From: an uncultured Eubacteriales bacterium | Lineage (GTDB): Bacteria; Bacillota; Clostridia; Oscillospirales; Acutalibacteraceae | DNA: 35,137 nucleotides | Assembly (NCBI GenBank): GCA_934667845.1 | Contig: CAKUMQ010000027.1 | Coordinates: 1 to 35,137 of the forward strand | Direction of reading: 5' to 3' | In this document: one piece after another, positions 8,512 through 15,003 of the stretch | Numbering within the stretch: position 1 is the first letter of the stretch | How the letters are laid out: the number at the start of each line of letters is the position of its first letter | Notes under the pieces: generated by a model | Databases searched by the model: none | Told to the model about the DNA's origin: nothing | Seen by the model: only the letters and a program-made list of their open reading frames with translations | Position numbers and translations under genes: made by a program

Positions 8512-10253
8512 ACATTCCCCTCCTCTTCTTCGGCATCCTCATTCATCCGGCGATAGGTCTCGCAGTGCTCCAGCAGCTCCTCATGGCTGCCGTCGCCGCA
8601 AAGGCGTCCGCCGTCCATGACCAGGATCCTGCCGTAGCGCCGCGCCAGCGCGAGATCGTGTGTGATCAGAATACGCGTCTTATCGGCAAACACCGTATCC
8701 ATCGTATCCTGGATCCTGGCGGACACCCGCACGTCGAGCGCGCTCGTCGGCTCATCCATCAGCACGATATCGCCGCCGCGCAGCAGCTCCCGCGTCAGCA
8801 CGAGCCGCTGGCTCTGCCCGCCGGACATGGAATCGCCGCCCGGCGCCACCTCGGCGTCGAGGTCGTTGCCGATCTGCGCAAGATACTCCGCAAAGCCCGT
8901 CTTTTCCGCGGCAGCCAGGATCTCCTCATCCGTCACCTCGCGCCCGATCCCATAGGTCAGCGCCTCGCGCAGCGTGCCGCCGAACACGGCGGCGCCCTGC
9001 TGCACATAGGCGATGCGGCGGCGGAAATCGCCGAGGGCGATCTCGCGGACATCGGTATCGCCGATAAAAATATGTCCCTCATCCGGCAAATAAAACCGCT
9101 CGAGCAGACTGATCGAGGTGGTCTTGCCGCTGCCGCACAGCCCCACAATGGCGACCGCGCCGCCGCGCGGCACGGTGAACGACACGTCAGCCAGCGCCGG
9201 GGCATCGGTGTCGGGATAGGTAAATGTCACATGGTCAAAGCGGATATCGCCCGTTTCGGGAAAAGCGAGCGCGGCGGGTTCCTCGTCCTCGCCGTCCATG
9301 ATCTCGCAGACCCGCCGGAAGCTGCCGTGTATGCCCTTAAACCGCACCCAGGTGTCGAAGACATGATCCATATTCGGGAACAGGTTCTGCGCAAACAGGA
9401 AAAACGCCACCCACATCGACAGTTCGATCTCACCGCGCTGCAGCAGCACGACCGCCAGTACGATGACGATGAATTTCTGCAGAATATCCATCACGGTGAC
9501 CGCCGCCGAGGCGACGTTGTCGAGGAAAACGAGCTTCATCTGCGCCTTCCGCAGTCCGCGCGCCGTCTCCTCGCCTGCTCTGATCTCCGCCTTTTCATTG
9601 GTATACGCCTTGATCAGCGGCAGATGGTTGATGCGGTCCGCCAGAAAGCCGGTGAGCACACCGATATGCCCGTAGACCTTGGCGGTGCCTTTCTGCATCT
9701 GCCGCCCCATGACTAAGGCATACAGGTATTTCAGCGGAAGCACGGCAAAGCAGGACACCGCTAAAAGCCAGTGATAGCTGCCGATGCGCCGCAGCGCCAT
9801 GACCACATAGTACACGCTCGGGATCAGATAGATGATGACGTTGACGAGGTCGTTCACGGCGCTGCCCGCGTCGTTGATGATGGCGCTCATCTGATCCGAC
9901 GGGTCATTGCGGTCAAAATAGGACATGCGCATACCGAGCATTTTATTCCACAGGCTCTGCCGCGCGCGGCGGATGCCGTAGGTCTGCGCCTGCACCTGCC
10001 CCGCCACCATGACAAAGGACAGCAGTCCCAGCACAATGTAATACAAGATCGCCTTTGCCGTCGCCGCTCCGGACAGCTGACCGCTCATAAGGTCTGCGGT
10101 CGTGTCCGGCAGCCGGAGCATCAGCGTCTCGAGCGCCAGATTCAGCGCAAGCGCGGCAGCGATCCACACCCACGGCAGCCGCAGCCGCCCGATCGTGCGG
10201 AACAGCACCCGAAAGCTGTCCGCTCCTGCCGGTTTTTCCGGTCGTGTTTTCAT
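8508..10253 (-). CDS. ABC exporter half-transporter, partner of the downstream gene
   Basis: This 581-residue protein has the same layout: transmembrane domain to about residue 320, then an ATPase domain with Walker A GLCGSGKTT, signature MSGGQSQRL, Walker B IVLMDEPTSALD and switch His in LITHD. Both half-transporters keep a canonical catalytic Glu, so neither ATP site looks degenerate by eye. The ATG is at 10253. A terminator for the upstream lipoprotein operon lies only about 20 bases before it, so its own promoter must overlap that region, or it depends on read-through. Confidence 0.93.
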   Translation of the reverse strand: MKTRPEKPAGADSFRVLFRTIGRLRLPWVWIAAALALNLALETLMLRLPDTTADLMSGQLSGAATAKAILYYIVLGLLSFVMVAGQVQAQTYGIRRARQSLWNKMLGMRMSYFDRNDPSDQMSAIINDAGSAVNDLVNVIIYLIPSVYYVVMALRRIGSYHWLLAVSCFAVLPLKYLYALVMGRQMQKGTAKVYGHIGVLTGFLADRINHLPLIKAYTNEKAEIRAGEETARGLRKAQMKLVFLDNVASAAVTVMDILQKFIVIVLAVVLLQRGEIELSMWVAFFLFAQNLFPNMDHVFDTWVRFKGIHGSFRRVCEIMDGEDEEPAALAFPETGDIRFDHVTFTYPDTDAPALADVSFTVPRGGAVAIVGLCGSGKTTSISLLERFYLPDEGHIFIGDTDVREIALGDFRRRIAYVQQGAAVFGGTLREALTYGIGREVTDEEILAAAEKTGFAEYLAQIGNDLDAEVAPGGDSMSGGQSQRLVLTRELLRGGDIVLMDEPTSALDVRVSARIQDTMDTVFADKTRILITHDLALARRYGRILVMDGGRLCGDGSHEELLEHCETYRRMNEDAEEEEGNV

Positions 10254-10274
10254 AGTCTCGCTCCCCGTCCTGAC

Positions 10275-10309
10275 AAAAAGGACGGATGCCCTGTAACCGG
10301 CATCCGTCC
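10275..10309 (-). terminator. Terminator of the PPIase/thioredoxin/lipoprotein operon
   Basis: GGACGGATGCC (10280-10290) pairs perfectly with GGCATCCGTCC (10299-10309). On the minus strand a TTTTT run (10275-10279) follows. It lies 8 bases beyond the stop of the lipoprotein gene at 10318. Confidence 0.85.
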
Positions 10310-10317
10310 CGCCGCCG

Positions 10318-11430
10318 TTATCCCGCTTCGGACTGATTATAGCTGTCCACCACGGACAGGAAATAGGTCTCCTCGACCATGCGGGTGTATTCGCCGATCG
10401 ACTGATCCTTCAGCACATTATAGCCCATGTACGCCGTCACGAGGTCGTCCATCTCCTTGCCGATGACCTCGCCGAGGATCACCGTGTCAGACTCACGCGT
10501 GGCATTGAAAATGAAATCATCCGCGCCGCTCATCAGCTTGTCGGCGGCATCCTTGGAGGGGCACTCATAATAGATGCGCTGCCCCACCACGTTGCCGTCC
10601 TTGGCATACAGAATCGCCGTCATCGAGGTAACGCAGTCGATATAGTCCTCTGTGACCGCCTGATCGCCGGGGCCTGCCAGAACCACGAACGCGTCGAAGG
10701 AGACCTCCTTCGGGTCCTCCCTCTTGGCATAGGGCTTATACGCCTGCTCGCCCTTATACTCGTGCACGCCGTAATATTGCTCAAGCACCTCGGCAAACAC
10801 GTCAATGCCTTCGCTGTCCGACTCAAAGCCGTCTTCCTTCGCCGTTTTGATATCGCTCTCAATGGCTTCCATATCCTGTTCGGCGTAGAGTATGGTATCG
10901 CTCTTTTCGTCCAGCTCCACACCGTAGACCTCATCGAGCGCCTTGACCACCGTCTCCTTGGCGGAGGCGTCGCTCATGATAATATACATAAAGGAGTGAA
11001 CCGCCATATCCACATCGCCGTACAGCACGAAATACAGCGTCACGTCGCCGGGGATGCTGATCATCTTCGACTGATCCGGCTTGCCGAGGTCGACCTCTTT
11101 GCCCGCCTCAAAGTCCGTATGGGTGCCGTCGGTAATACTCGTCCAGCCGGACGCCTTGCCGGTCTCCGCGTCATAGTCGTACATGCCGATCGGGTTGCCG
11201 TCGTCGTCATACACCGTGGTATCGGGATAGGCGTCCTCGTTATAATACTGCTCCAGCGTATTGCCGAAGCGGGCGCCCTTGAGCACGATCCGCTTGTCAT
11301 AAAACACACCGATCGGATCGCGGTGGGTATAGTCGCCGAGCTTGACGACCGATTTGCTGCTGAACAGGCTGCAGCCCGCCAAGGACAGCAGCATCACAGC
11401 GGCAAAAACCAGAGATAATGCCTTTTTCAT
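10318..11430 (-). CDS. Uncharacterised lipoprotein, last gene of the redox/folding operon
   Basis: The 370-residue product starts at the ATG at 11430, preceded by AAAGGAG at a good distance. A lipoprotein signal with lipobox SLAGC places the lipidated Cys at residue 20. The rest is a soluble, acidic, extracytoplasmic protein that I do not recognise. It opens KSVVKLGDYTHRDPIGVF, faintly like the first strand of trigger-factor-like lipoproteins, but nothing later supports that family. It begins 13 bases after the FTR-like gene, so it is co-transcribed with the PPIase-like, thioredoxin and FTR-like genes. It may be a surface client or partner of that redox module, which is inference from position only. 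Confidence 0.85.
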   Translation of the reverse strand: MKKALSLVFAAVMLLSLAGCSLFSSKSVVKLGDYTHRDPIGVFYDKRIVLKGARFGNTLEQYYNEDAYPDTTVYDDDGNPIGMYDYDAETGKASGWTSITDGTHTDFEAGKEVDLGKPDQSKMISIPGDVTLYFVLYGDVDMAVHSFMYIIMSDASAKETVVKALDEVYGVELDEKSDTILYAEQDMEAIESDIKTAKEDGFESDSEGIDVFAEVLEQYYGVHEYKGEQAYKPYAKREDPKEVSFDAFVVLAGPGDQAVTEDYIDCVTSMTAILYAKDGNVVGQRIYYECPSKDAADKLMSGADDFIFNATRESDTVILGEVIGKEMDDLVTAYMGYNVLKDQSIGEYTRMVEETYFLSVVDSYNQSEAG

Positions 11431-11443
11431 GTGAATTTCTCCT

Positions 11444-11644
11444 TTACTTCTCTTTATAATACAGCCGACAATGGCAGTATCCTTCAAAATCGGGGTCGGC
11501 GATCTGCGCCTTGAATTCCTCGCAGATGCACTTGTTCTCGGGCTTTCTCCCGACACGGCAGGGACAGTACCCGCCCGTGCGCTTCAAGCCCTCCTTCACC
11601 TGAGCCACAACCTCACGATCGTCGTTGAGCCGCACCTTAGCCAT
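11444..11644 (-). CDS. Short ferredoxin-thioredoxin reductase catalytic-chain-like protein
   Basis: This 66-residue protein has three CxC motifs: CPC at 27-29, CIC at 39-41 and CHC at 57-59. The catalytic chain of ferredoxin-thioredoxin reductase (FTR) has CPC, CPC and CHC, which bind a 4Fe-4S cluster and form the redox disulfide. Here the spacings are 9 and 15 residues in place of the classic 16 and 8, although the total is the same (24). The product is also much shorter than the plant or cyanobacterial chain. It sits 17 bases downstream of a thioredoxin gene, so it probably passes electrons from ferredoxin or another donor to that thioredoxin. No variable (alpha) chain is nearby, as in other bacterial FTR-like proteins. 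Confidence 0.8.
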   Translation of the reverse strand: MAKVRLNDDREVVAQVKEGLKRTGGYCPCRVGRKPENKCICEEFKAQIADPDFEGYCHCRLYYKEK

Positions 11645-11661
11645 ATGTGCGCACCTCCCGT

Positions 11662-11979
11662 TTACTGATACAGCAGCGCCGCCAGACAGGCAAACAGCTG
11701 CTCGCGCTCCATGCTGCCCACCGCCTGATCGACAAGCTCTCCGCGGCGGAAAAACAGCAGCGTCGGCATGGCGTCAATGCCGAATTTTTCCGCAATACCG
11801 GGGTACTGCGTAATATTGATCCGCCCGAATGCGACCGCGTTCAGCTCATCCGCCGCACCGTCATAGACCGGCTCGAGCATCACGCAGGCGACGCAATTAT
11901 CCCCGTAGCAGTCGATTACCGCGTACTCCGCCCCGGAAAACGCCTGCCACTCCTGCTCTTTCAGCTCAACTGTTGCCAT
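11662..11979 (-). CDS. Thioredoxin-like protein with CVAC active site
   Basis: The 105-residue product is a single thioredoxin fold. The active site reads GDNCVACVMLEP (Cys29 and Cys32), replacing the standard WCGPC, so both the Trp and the Gly-Pro are changed. The cis-Pro loop is present (IDAMPTLLFF) and is followed by a typical RRGELV strand turn. The ATG at 11979 overlaps the end of the PPIase-like gene by 14 bases, and the FTR-like gene follows after 17 bases. Role: a cytoplasmic dithiol-disulfide carrier, probably reduced by the FTR-like protein. The partner and target assignments rest on gene order. Confidence 0.9.
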   Translation of the reverse strand: MATVELKEQEWQAFSGAEYAVIDCYGDNCVACVMLEPVYDGAADELNAVAFGRINITQYPGIAEKFGIDAMPTLLFFRRGELVDQAVGSMEREQLFACLAALLYQ

Positions 11980-12847
11980 ATTCCGCCCCCGCCTTTCGCA
12001 CGATGATCTCGTCGATCGCATTAAACAGCACGTCCAGCGCCGCGCCGCGGCGGGCATAGTCGAGCAGCTCCGCGCGATCCGGCACCGGCTCGCCGGTCAG
12101 CTCCATCATTTCCCGCATCTGATCCGCCTGCGCGGCGAAGTCGGCTTCGTCAAAGGTAACGCCGCGGCTCTTGCAGACCGCGTCGGCGATCCAGTCCTGC
12201 TTGGCCTGCGAGAGAACCGCCTGCTTAAATTCCTCGGGGCTTTCGTCGGCAAAGCCCTCCTCGTTCGCGTACTGCGCGCGCAGACCGGCGACATATGCCT
12301 CCATCTCCGCCTCGTCATAGGCAAAGGTGCTGTTTTCCTCCAGCTGCTCAAGCAGCGCGCGCACCATGGCTTTTTTGTTCTCCATCTGCCGGTCCGCTTC
12401 GATCTTCGCCCGCACATGCGCGCGGTAATCCGCCACCGTCTGCACCCCGTCGATCCCGAGCGAGGCGATCAGCGCGTCGTCGATCGCCGCGGGCGTGCGG
12501 TGCACGATGCGCGTGATCGTCAGCACGGCGGTCTTTCCCGCCAGCGGCACGGTCAGCGCGTCGCCGACCGCATGACTGAGTACCGCCGTCTCCGCCTGCT
12601 CCGCGCCGGGCAGCCCCCTGCCGACAAACAGCAGGATCGTCCGCTGATCGGGATAGCTCTCCCGGTTCGCACGGGCATACACGGTATCGCCGGTCTGTAC
12701 CGTTTCCGCGTCGCTCTCCGCCGCAAAGCGCAGCGTCAGCCGCTGCACCTCTTCGTCTATCTCCTGTTCCTCCACCCGCGTCTGCAAAAGCTCCGCAGGG
12801 ATCACCAGGCTGTCTAAATCGCACAGCTTTACTACAGTTCCGTCCAT
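11966..12847 (-). CDS. Trigger-factor-like PPIase/chaperone lacking the ribosome-binding domain
   Basis: The 293-residue product starts at the ATG at 12847, preceded by GGAGAGG. A short N-terminal segment (VKLCDLDSLVIP, then EEQEIDEEVQRL) leads into an FKBP-like region (GDTVYARANRES to VLTITRIVHRTPAAIDD). The C-terminal part is helical and matches the trigger factor C-domain pattern (DYRAHVRAKIEADRQMENK). Full trigger factor has about 430 residues and begins with a ribosome-binding domain, which is missing here. It heads the operon with thioredoxin, the FTR-like protein and a lipoprotein. It may fold or hold proteins in a redox-dependent way; the function is not established. Confidence 0.75.
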   Translation of the reverse strand: MDGTVVKLCDLDSLVIPAELLQTRVEEQEIDEEVQRLTLRFAAESDAETVQTGDTVYARANRESYPDQRTILLFVGRGLPGAEQAETAVLSHAVGDALTVPLAGKTAVLTITRIVHRTPAAIDDALIASLGIDGVQTVADYRAHVRAKIEADRQMENKKAMVRALLEQLEENSTFAYDEAEMEAYVAGLRAQYANEEGFADESPEEFKQAVLSQAKQDWIADAVCKSRGVTFDEADFAAQADQMREMMELTGEPVPDRAELLDYARRGAALDVLFNAIDEIIVRKAGAEYGNS

Positions 12848-12908
12848 GACCCCTCTCCTTTCCGCTCCGTTTTCGTCCGAAAGCGGCACAATGCGATGAA
12901 TTTCCTTT

Positions 12909-12937
12909 ATTTTAGCGCATTGCAGTGAAAAATTCAA
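12909..12937 (-). promoter_or_regulatory. Promoter of the PPIase/thioredoxin operon
   Basis: On the minus strand the -35 TTGAAT (12932-12937), a 17-base spacer and the -10 TAAAAT (12909-12914) lie about 60 bases before the ATG at 12847. Confidence 0.7.
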
Positions 12938-13029
12938 TAGGCATTTCCCGATTTCTCTGTTTTTTTCGGCAAGTCCACTCCTTTACGGTGTGCTTTGACA
13001 ATATATGCTGACCCTGTAAGCTGCCGTAG

Positions 13030-13058
13030 TTGACAAACGGATGTAACTATGGTAAGAT
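13030..13058 (+). promoter_or_regulatory. Promoter of the lipoprotein gene at 13122
   Basis: The -35 TTGACA (13030-13035), a 17-base spacer and the -10 TAAGAT (13053-13058) precede the gene by about 60 bases. A second TTGACA occurs 34 bases further upstream with a poorer -10, so a tandem promoter is possible. Confidence 0.7.
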
Positions 13059-13121
13059 GGTTTTGTACATATCCGCAAAAGCAGTCGGAGGGAACCGCAA
13101 ACGGCGATCGGAGGGGTAATT

Positions 13122-13775
13122 TTGAGGAAGTTTCTGTCTGTGTGGATTGCTGCCGCCGTTTTGGCGCTGTCGCTGTCGGGCTGCTCGCTGTTTATGAAGC
13201 AGGTGGGCACACGGGATGAGCATGGCGATGTGATCTATAACGATGTGACCTACCGCTTTGTCGGTGTGCCGTACCTGACGATCTTCCCTGTGGGAGAAGC
13301 GCTCGGCAAGCTGGAGGGCGGCTCTGTCCTCTACAGCGTAAAAGGGGACGACAACCGCGACTATGTGGTGCTGCACTGGTGGGACGGCTGGTTTCTCTAC
13401 CAAAAGGAGGACACGGTCCGCGAGGGCGGCGATGAGGTCACCGCCCTATATATCTTTGACGTCCATTCTAACCCGCAAGAGGATATCACCGTGGACGACC
13501 CGGAGGATGTGGCGCTGCTGCTCGGGCTGAATGCGTGTACCGGCGAGACCTATCGATTCAGAACCTACGCCTCCGGTAACTGCTCGCGGTATCTTTACGG
13601 CTGTTATGACGGCTCGCTCATCGCCACGGCGGATCTGGGCGAGGTGGCGTATAAGGACGGCAAGCTGCTCTACTGTGCCCCGGACGCGGAATATACGGAG
13701 GGGTATTTTGAGGGCGTTGTGATCGACGACCCGGAGACGGTGGAGAGGGTCAAGGCGCTGTGCCGGCTTAAATAG
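13122..13775 (+). CDS. Uncharacterised lipoprotein
   Basis: The 217-residue product starts at TTG (13122), supported by GGAGGGG five bases upstream and by the signal peptide that begins directly there. The lipobox LSGC places the lipidated Cys at residue 21. The mature protein begins CSLF, as does the lipoprotein at 10318-11430, but the rest shows no clear similarity by eye. It is rich in Tyr and Asp, with short beta-strand-like segments (DYVVLHWWDGWFLYQKED, YRFRTYASGNCSRYLYG) and no catalytic motif that I know. It is divergent from the redox/folding operon and has its own promoter. Function unknown. Confidence 0.85.
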   Translation: MRKFLSVWIAAAVLALSLSGCSLFMKQVGTRDEHGDVIYNDVTYRFVGVPYLTIFPVGEALGKLEGGSVLYSVKGDDNRDYVVLHWWDGWFLYQKEDTVREGGDEVTALYIFDVHSNPQEDITVDDPEDVALLLGLNACTGETYRFRTYASGNCSRYLYGCYDGSLIATADLGEVAYKDGKLLYCAPDAEYTEGYFEGVVIDDPETVERVKALCRLK

Positions 13776-13779
13776 CCTT

Positions 13780-13822
13780 TTTATCGGCGCGGCAGGAGAA
13801 TTTTCTGCCGCGCCGCCAAAAA
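13780..13822. repeat. Inverted repeat downstream of lipoprotein gene
   Basis: GGCGCGGCAG (13786-13795) pairs with CTGCCGCGCC (13805-13814). T-runs lie before the stem and A-runs after it on both strands, the reverse of a classic intrinsic terminator. It may still stop or stabilise the lipoprotein transcript. Confidence 0.4.
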
Positions 13823-13858
13823 ATACGCGGGAAAACGCAGAGAAAAAGAATTTTCCTC

Positions 13859-13887
13859 TTGACGTTTTCGAAATGGTCTGCTATAAT
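13859..13887 (+). promoter_or_regulatory. Promoter of tRNA-Thr
   Basis: The -35 TTGACG (13859-13864), a 17-base spacer and the -10 TATAAT (13882-13887) lie directly before the tRNA. Confidence 0.85.
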
Positions 13888-13900
13888 ATACCCGTTATCT

Positions 13901-13976
13901 GCTACTGTGGCTCAGCAGGTAGAGCAGCTCACTCGTAATGAGCAGGTCGTCCGTTCGAATCGGATCAGTAGCTCCA
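13901..13976 (+). tRNA. tRNA-Thr (anticodon CGT)
   Basis: This 76-base cloverleaf has a perfect seven-pair acceptor stem (GCTACTG with CAGTAGC). The anticodon stem is GCTCA/TGAGC with loop CTCGTAA, so the anticodon is CGT, reading ACG. The T-loop is TTCGAAT, the discriminator base is T, and the CCA end is encoded. Confidence 0.96.
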
Positions 13977-13977
13977 C

Positions 13978-14011
13978 AAAAAGCGCTCCCGAAAATTCGG
14001 GGGCGCTTTTT
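13978..14011 (+). terminator. Terminator of tRNA-Thr
   Basis: AAAAAGCGCTCCCGAA pairs with TTCGGGGGCGCTTTTT. The stem is GC-rich and ends in T5, one base after the tRNA CCA. Confidence 0.9.
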
Positions 14012-14053
14012 GCTGTCCGCTTTTTGCGGTTATCCGCATTTTACAAAGCCAAA

Positions 14054-14087
14054 CCGCCCCGGCAGGGCGCAGAGCCTGCCGGGGCGG
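14054..14087 (-). terminator. Hairpin ending the CorC/beta-helix/CmpB operon
   Basis: CCGCCCCGGCAGG (14054-14066) pairs perfectly with CCTGCCGGGGCGG (14075-14087). On the minus strand it is followed by TTTGGCTTTG, a modest U-tract, 15 bases after the stop of the gene at 14102. Confidence 0.65.
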
Positions 14088-14101
14088 CGGTGTCAGAATG
14101 C

Positions 14102-14986
14102 TTATTTTGCGGAATCGGCGTCGGCGGTATCCGTCGGTGCGTCCGCGGGCTTTTGCCCGGATTCCGTCCGTTTAAACAGCGCCTGCAACTGAAGCATGCG
14201 GGCGTGCAGGCGGCTTTCCTGCAGCCGCGGGAACGCTTTCAGCAGACGGCGGCGGGTGAAGCCCTCCTGCTCAAACAGTTTGGCGCAGCTCGCCCACTTT
14301 TCCCGCAGGCGCGCCGCCGCTTCGGGGCGGCTCTCGCGCAGGGCATTCCATTTTTCCTCCCATTCCGGCAGGTGGCGGCGCACCGCCAGCACACCGCCGG
14401 ACAGGTTTTCACCGATGCCGTCGGACACCTCGCGCAGCATACGCTCCAGCTCCTCCGCCGCGCGGATACGCTTTGAGATCTTCATGGCCTCGATACCGGT
14501 CAGCACGAGGTCGGTCAGAATGATCACGGAGAAAGCGCCGAGGATCCACCAGCCGACCGCATGGGGGATCCAGCCGATCGGCTTCATCAGCACCGGGTGG
14601 ATCACCTTGATCAGCAGGAGGCAGCCGAGTCCCCAGGCGAGGGAGAATTTCAGGCAGACATAGCCCTTGATGTTGAACGGCACGTTGGAGTAATCCCAGA
14701 GCCGCTCGTGCAGCAGCGTCTCGGTCAGCCAGCCGACCAGAAATTCCAGTACCGTGGTCAGCACGACCGAGCCGAGAAACAGCAGCAGCAAATTGTCCTG
14801 TACGGGGCGCAGCAAGGTCAGCACCGCCACCATACCGAAGCCGTAGATCGGGCAGACGGGTCCGCAGAGGAAGCCGCGGTTCACGAATTTTCCCGTTACG
14901 GCGGCGGCGTAGACGACCTCGGTGCACCAGCCGAGAAAGGCATACAGAAAAAACCAGACGAAGATGTCATATAGGGCGGGCATCAT
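14102..14986 (-). CDS. CmpB-type integral membrane protein (putative ABC-transporter type IV family)
   Basis: This 294-residue protein has four to six hydrophobic segments in its first 170 residues. It carries the family hallmarks FFLYAFLGWCTEVVY, FVNRGFLCGPVCPIYGFG and WDYSNVPFNIKGYVCL, known from PF06541 (ABC_trans_CmpB). The C-terminal 120 residues are charged, helical and cytoplasmic, ending in a low-complexity Ala/Asp tail. Two adjacent ATGs (14986 and 14983) follow AGGAG; the second is slightly better spaced. Despite the family name, a transport activity has not been firmly assigned to these proteins. It is the last gene of a three-gene operon, 17 bases after the beta-helix lipoprotein. 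Confidence 0.9.
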   Translation of the reverse strand: MMPALYDIFVWFFLYAFLGWCTEVVYAAAVTGKFVNRGFLCGPVCPIYGFGMVAVLTLLRPVQDNLLLLFLGSVVLTTVLEFLVGWLTETLLHERLWDYSNVPFNIKGYVCLKFSLAWGLGCLLLIKVIHPVLMKPIGWIPHAVGWWILGAFSVIILTDLVLTGIEAMKISKRIRAAEELERMLREVSDGIGENLSGGVLAVRRHLPEWEEKWNALRESRPEAAARLREKWASCAKLFEQEGFTRRRLLKAFPRLQESRLHARMLQLQALFKRTESGQKPADAPTDTADADSAK

Positions 14987-15003
14987 GTTCTCCTTTTTTC
15001 AGA

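Noticed and set aside
11966..12847. Gene as the canonical trigger factor (tig)
   Set aside because: At 293 residues it is too short and lacks the N-terminal ribosome-binding domain; clp genes, the usual neighbours of tig, are absent.
13780..13822. Intrinsic terminator after the lipoprotein gene
   Set aside because: The inverted repeat has T-runs before and A-runs after the stem on both strands, the opposite of a terminator. It is listed only as a repeat.
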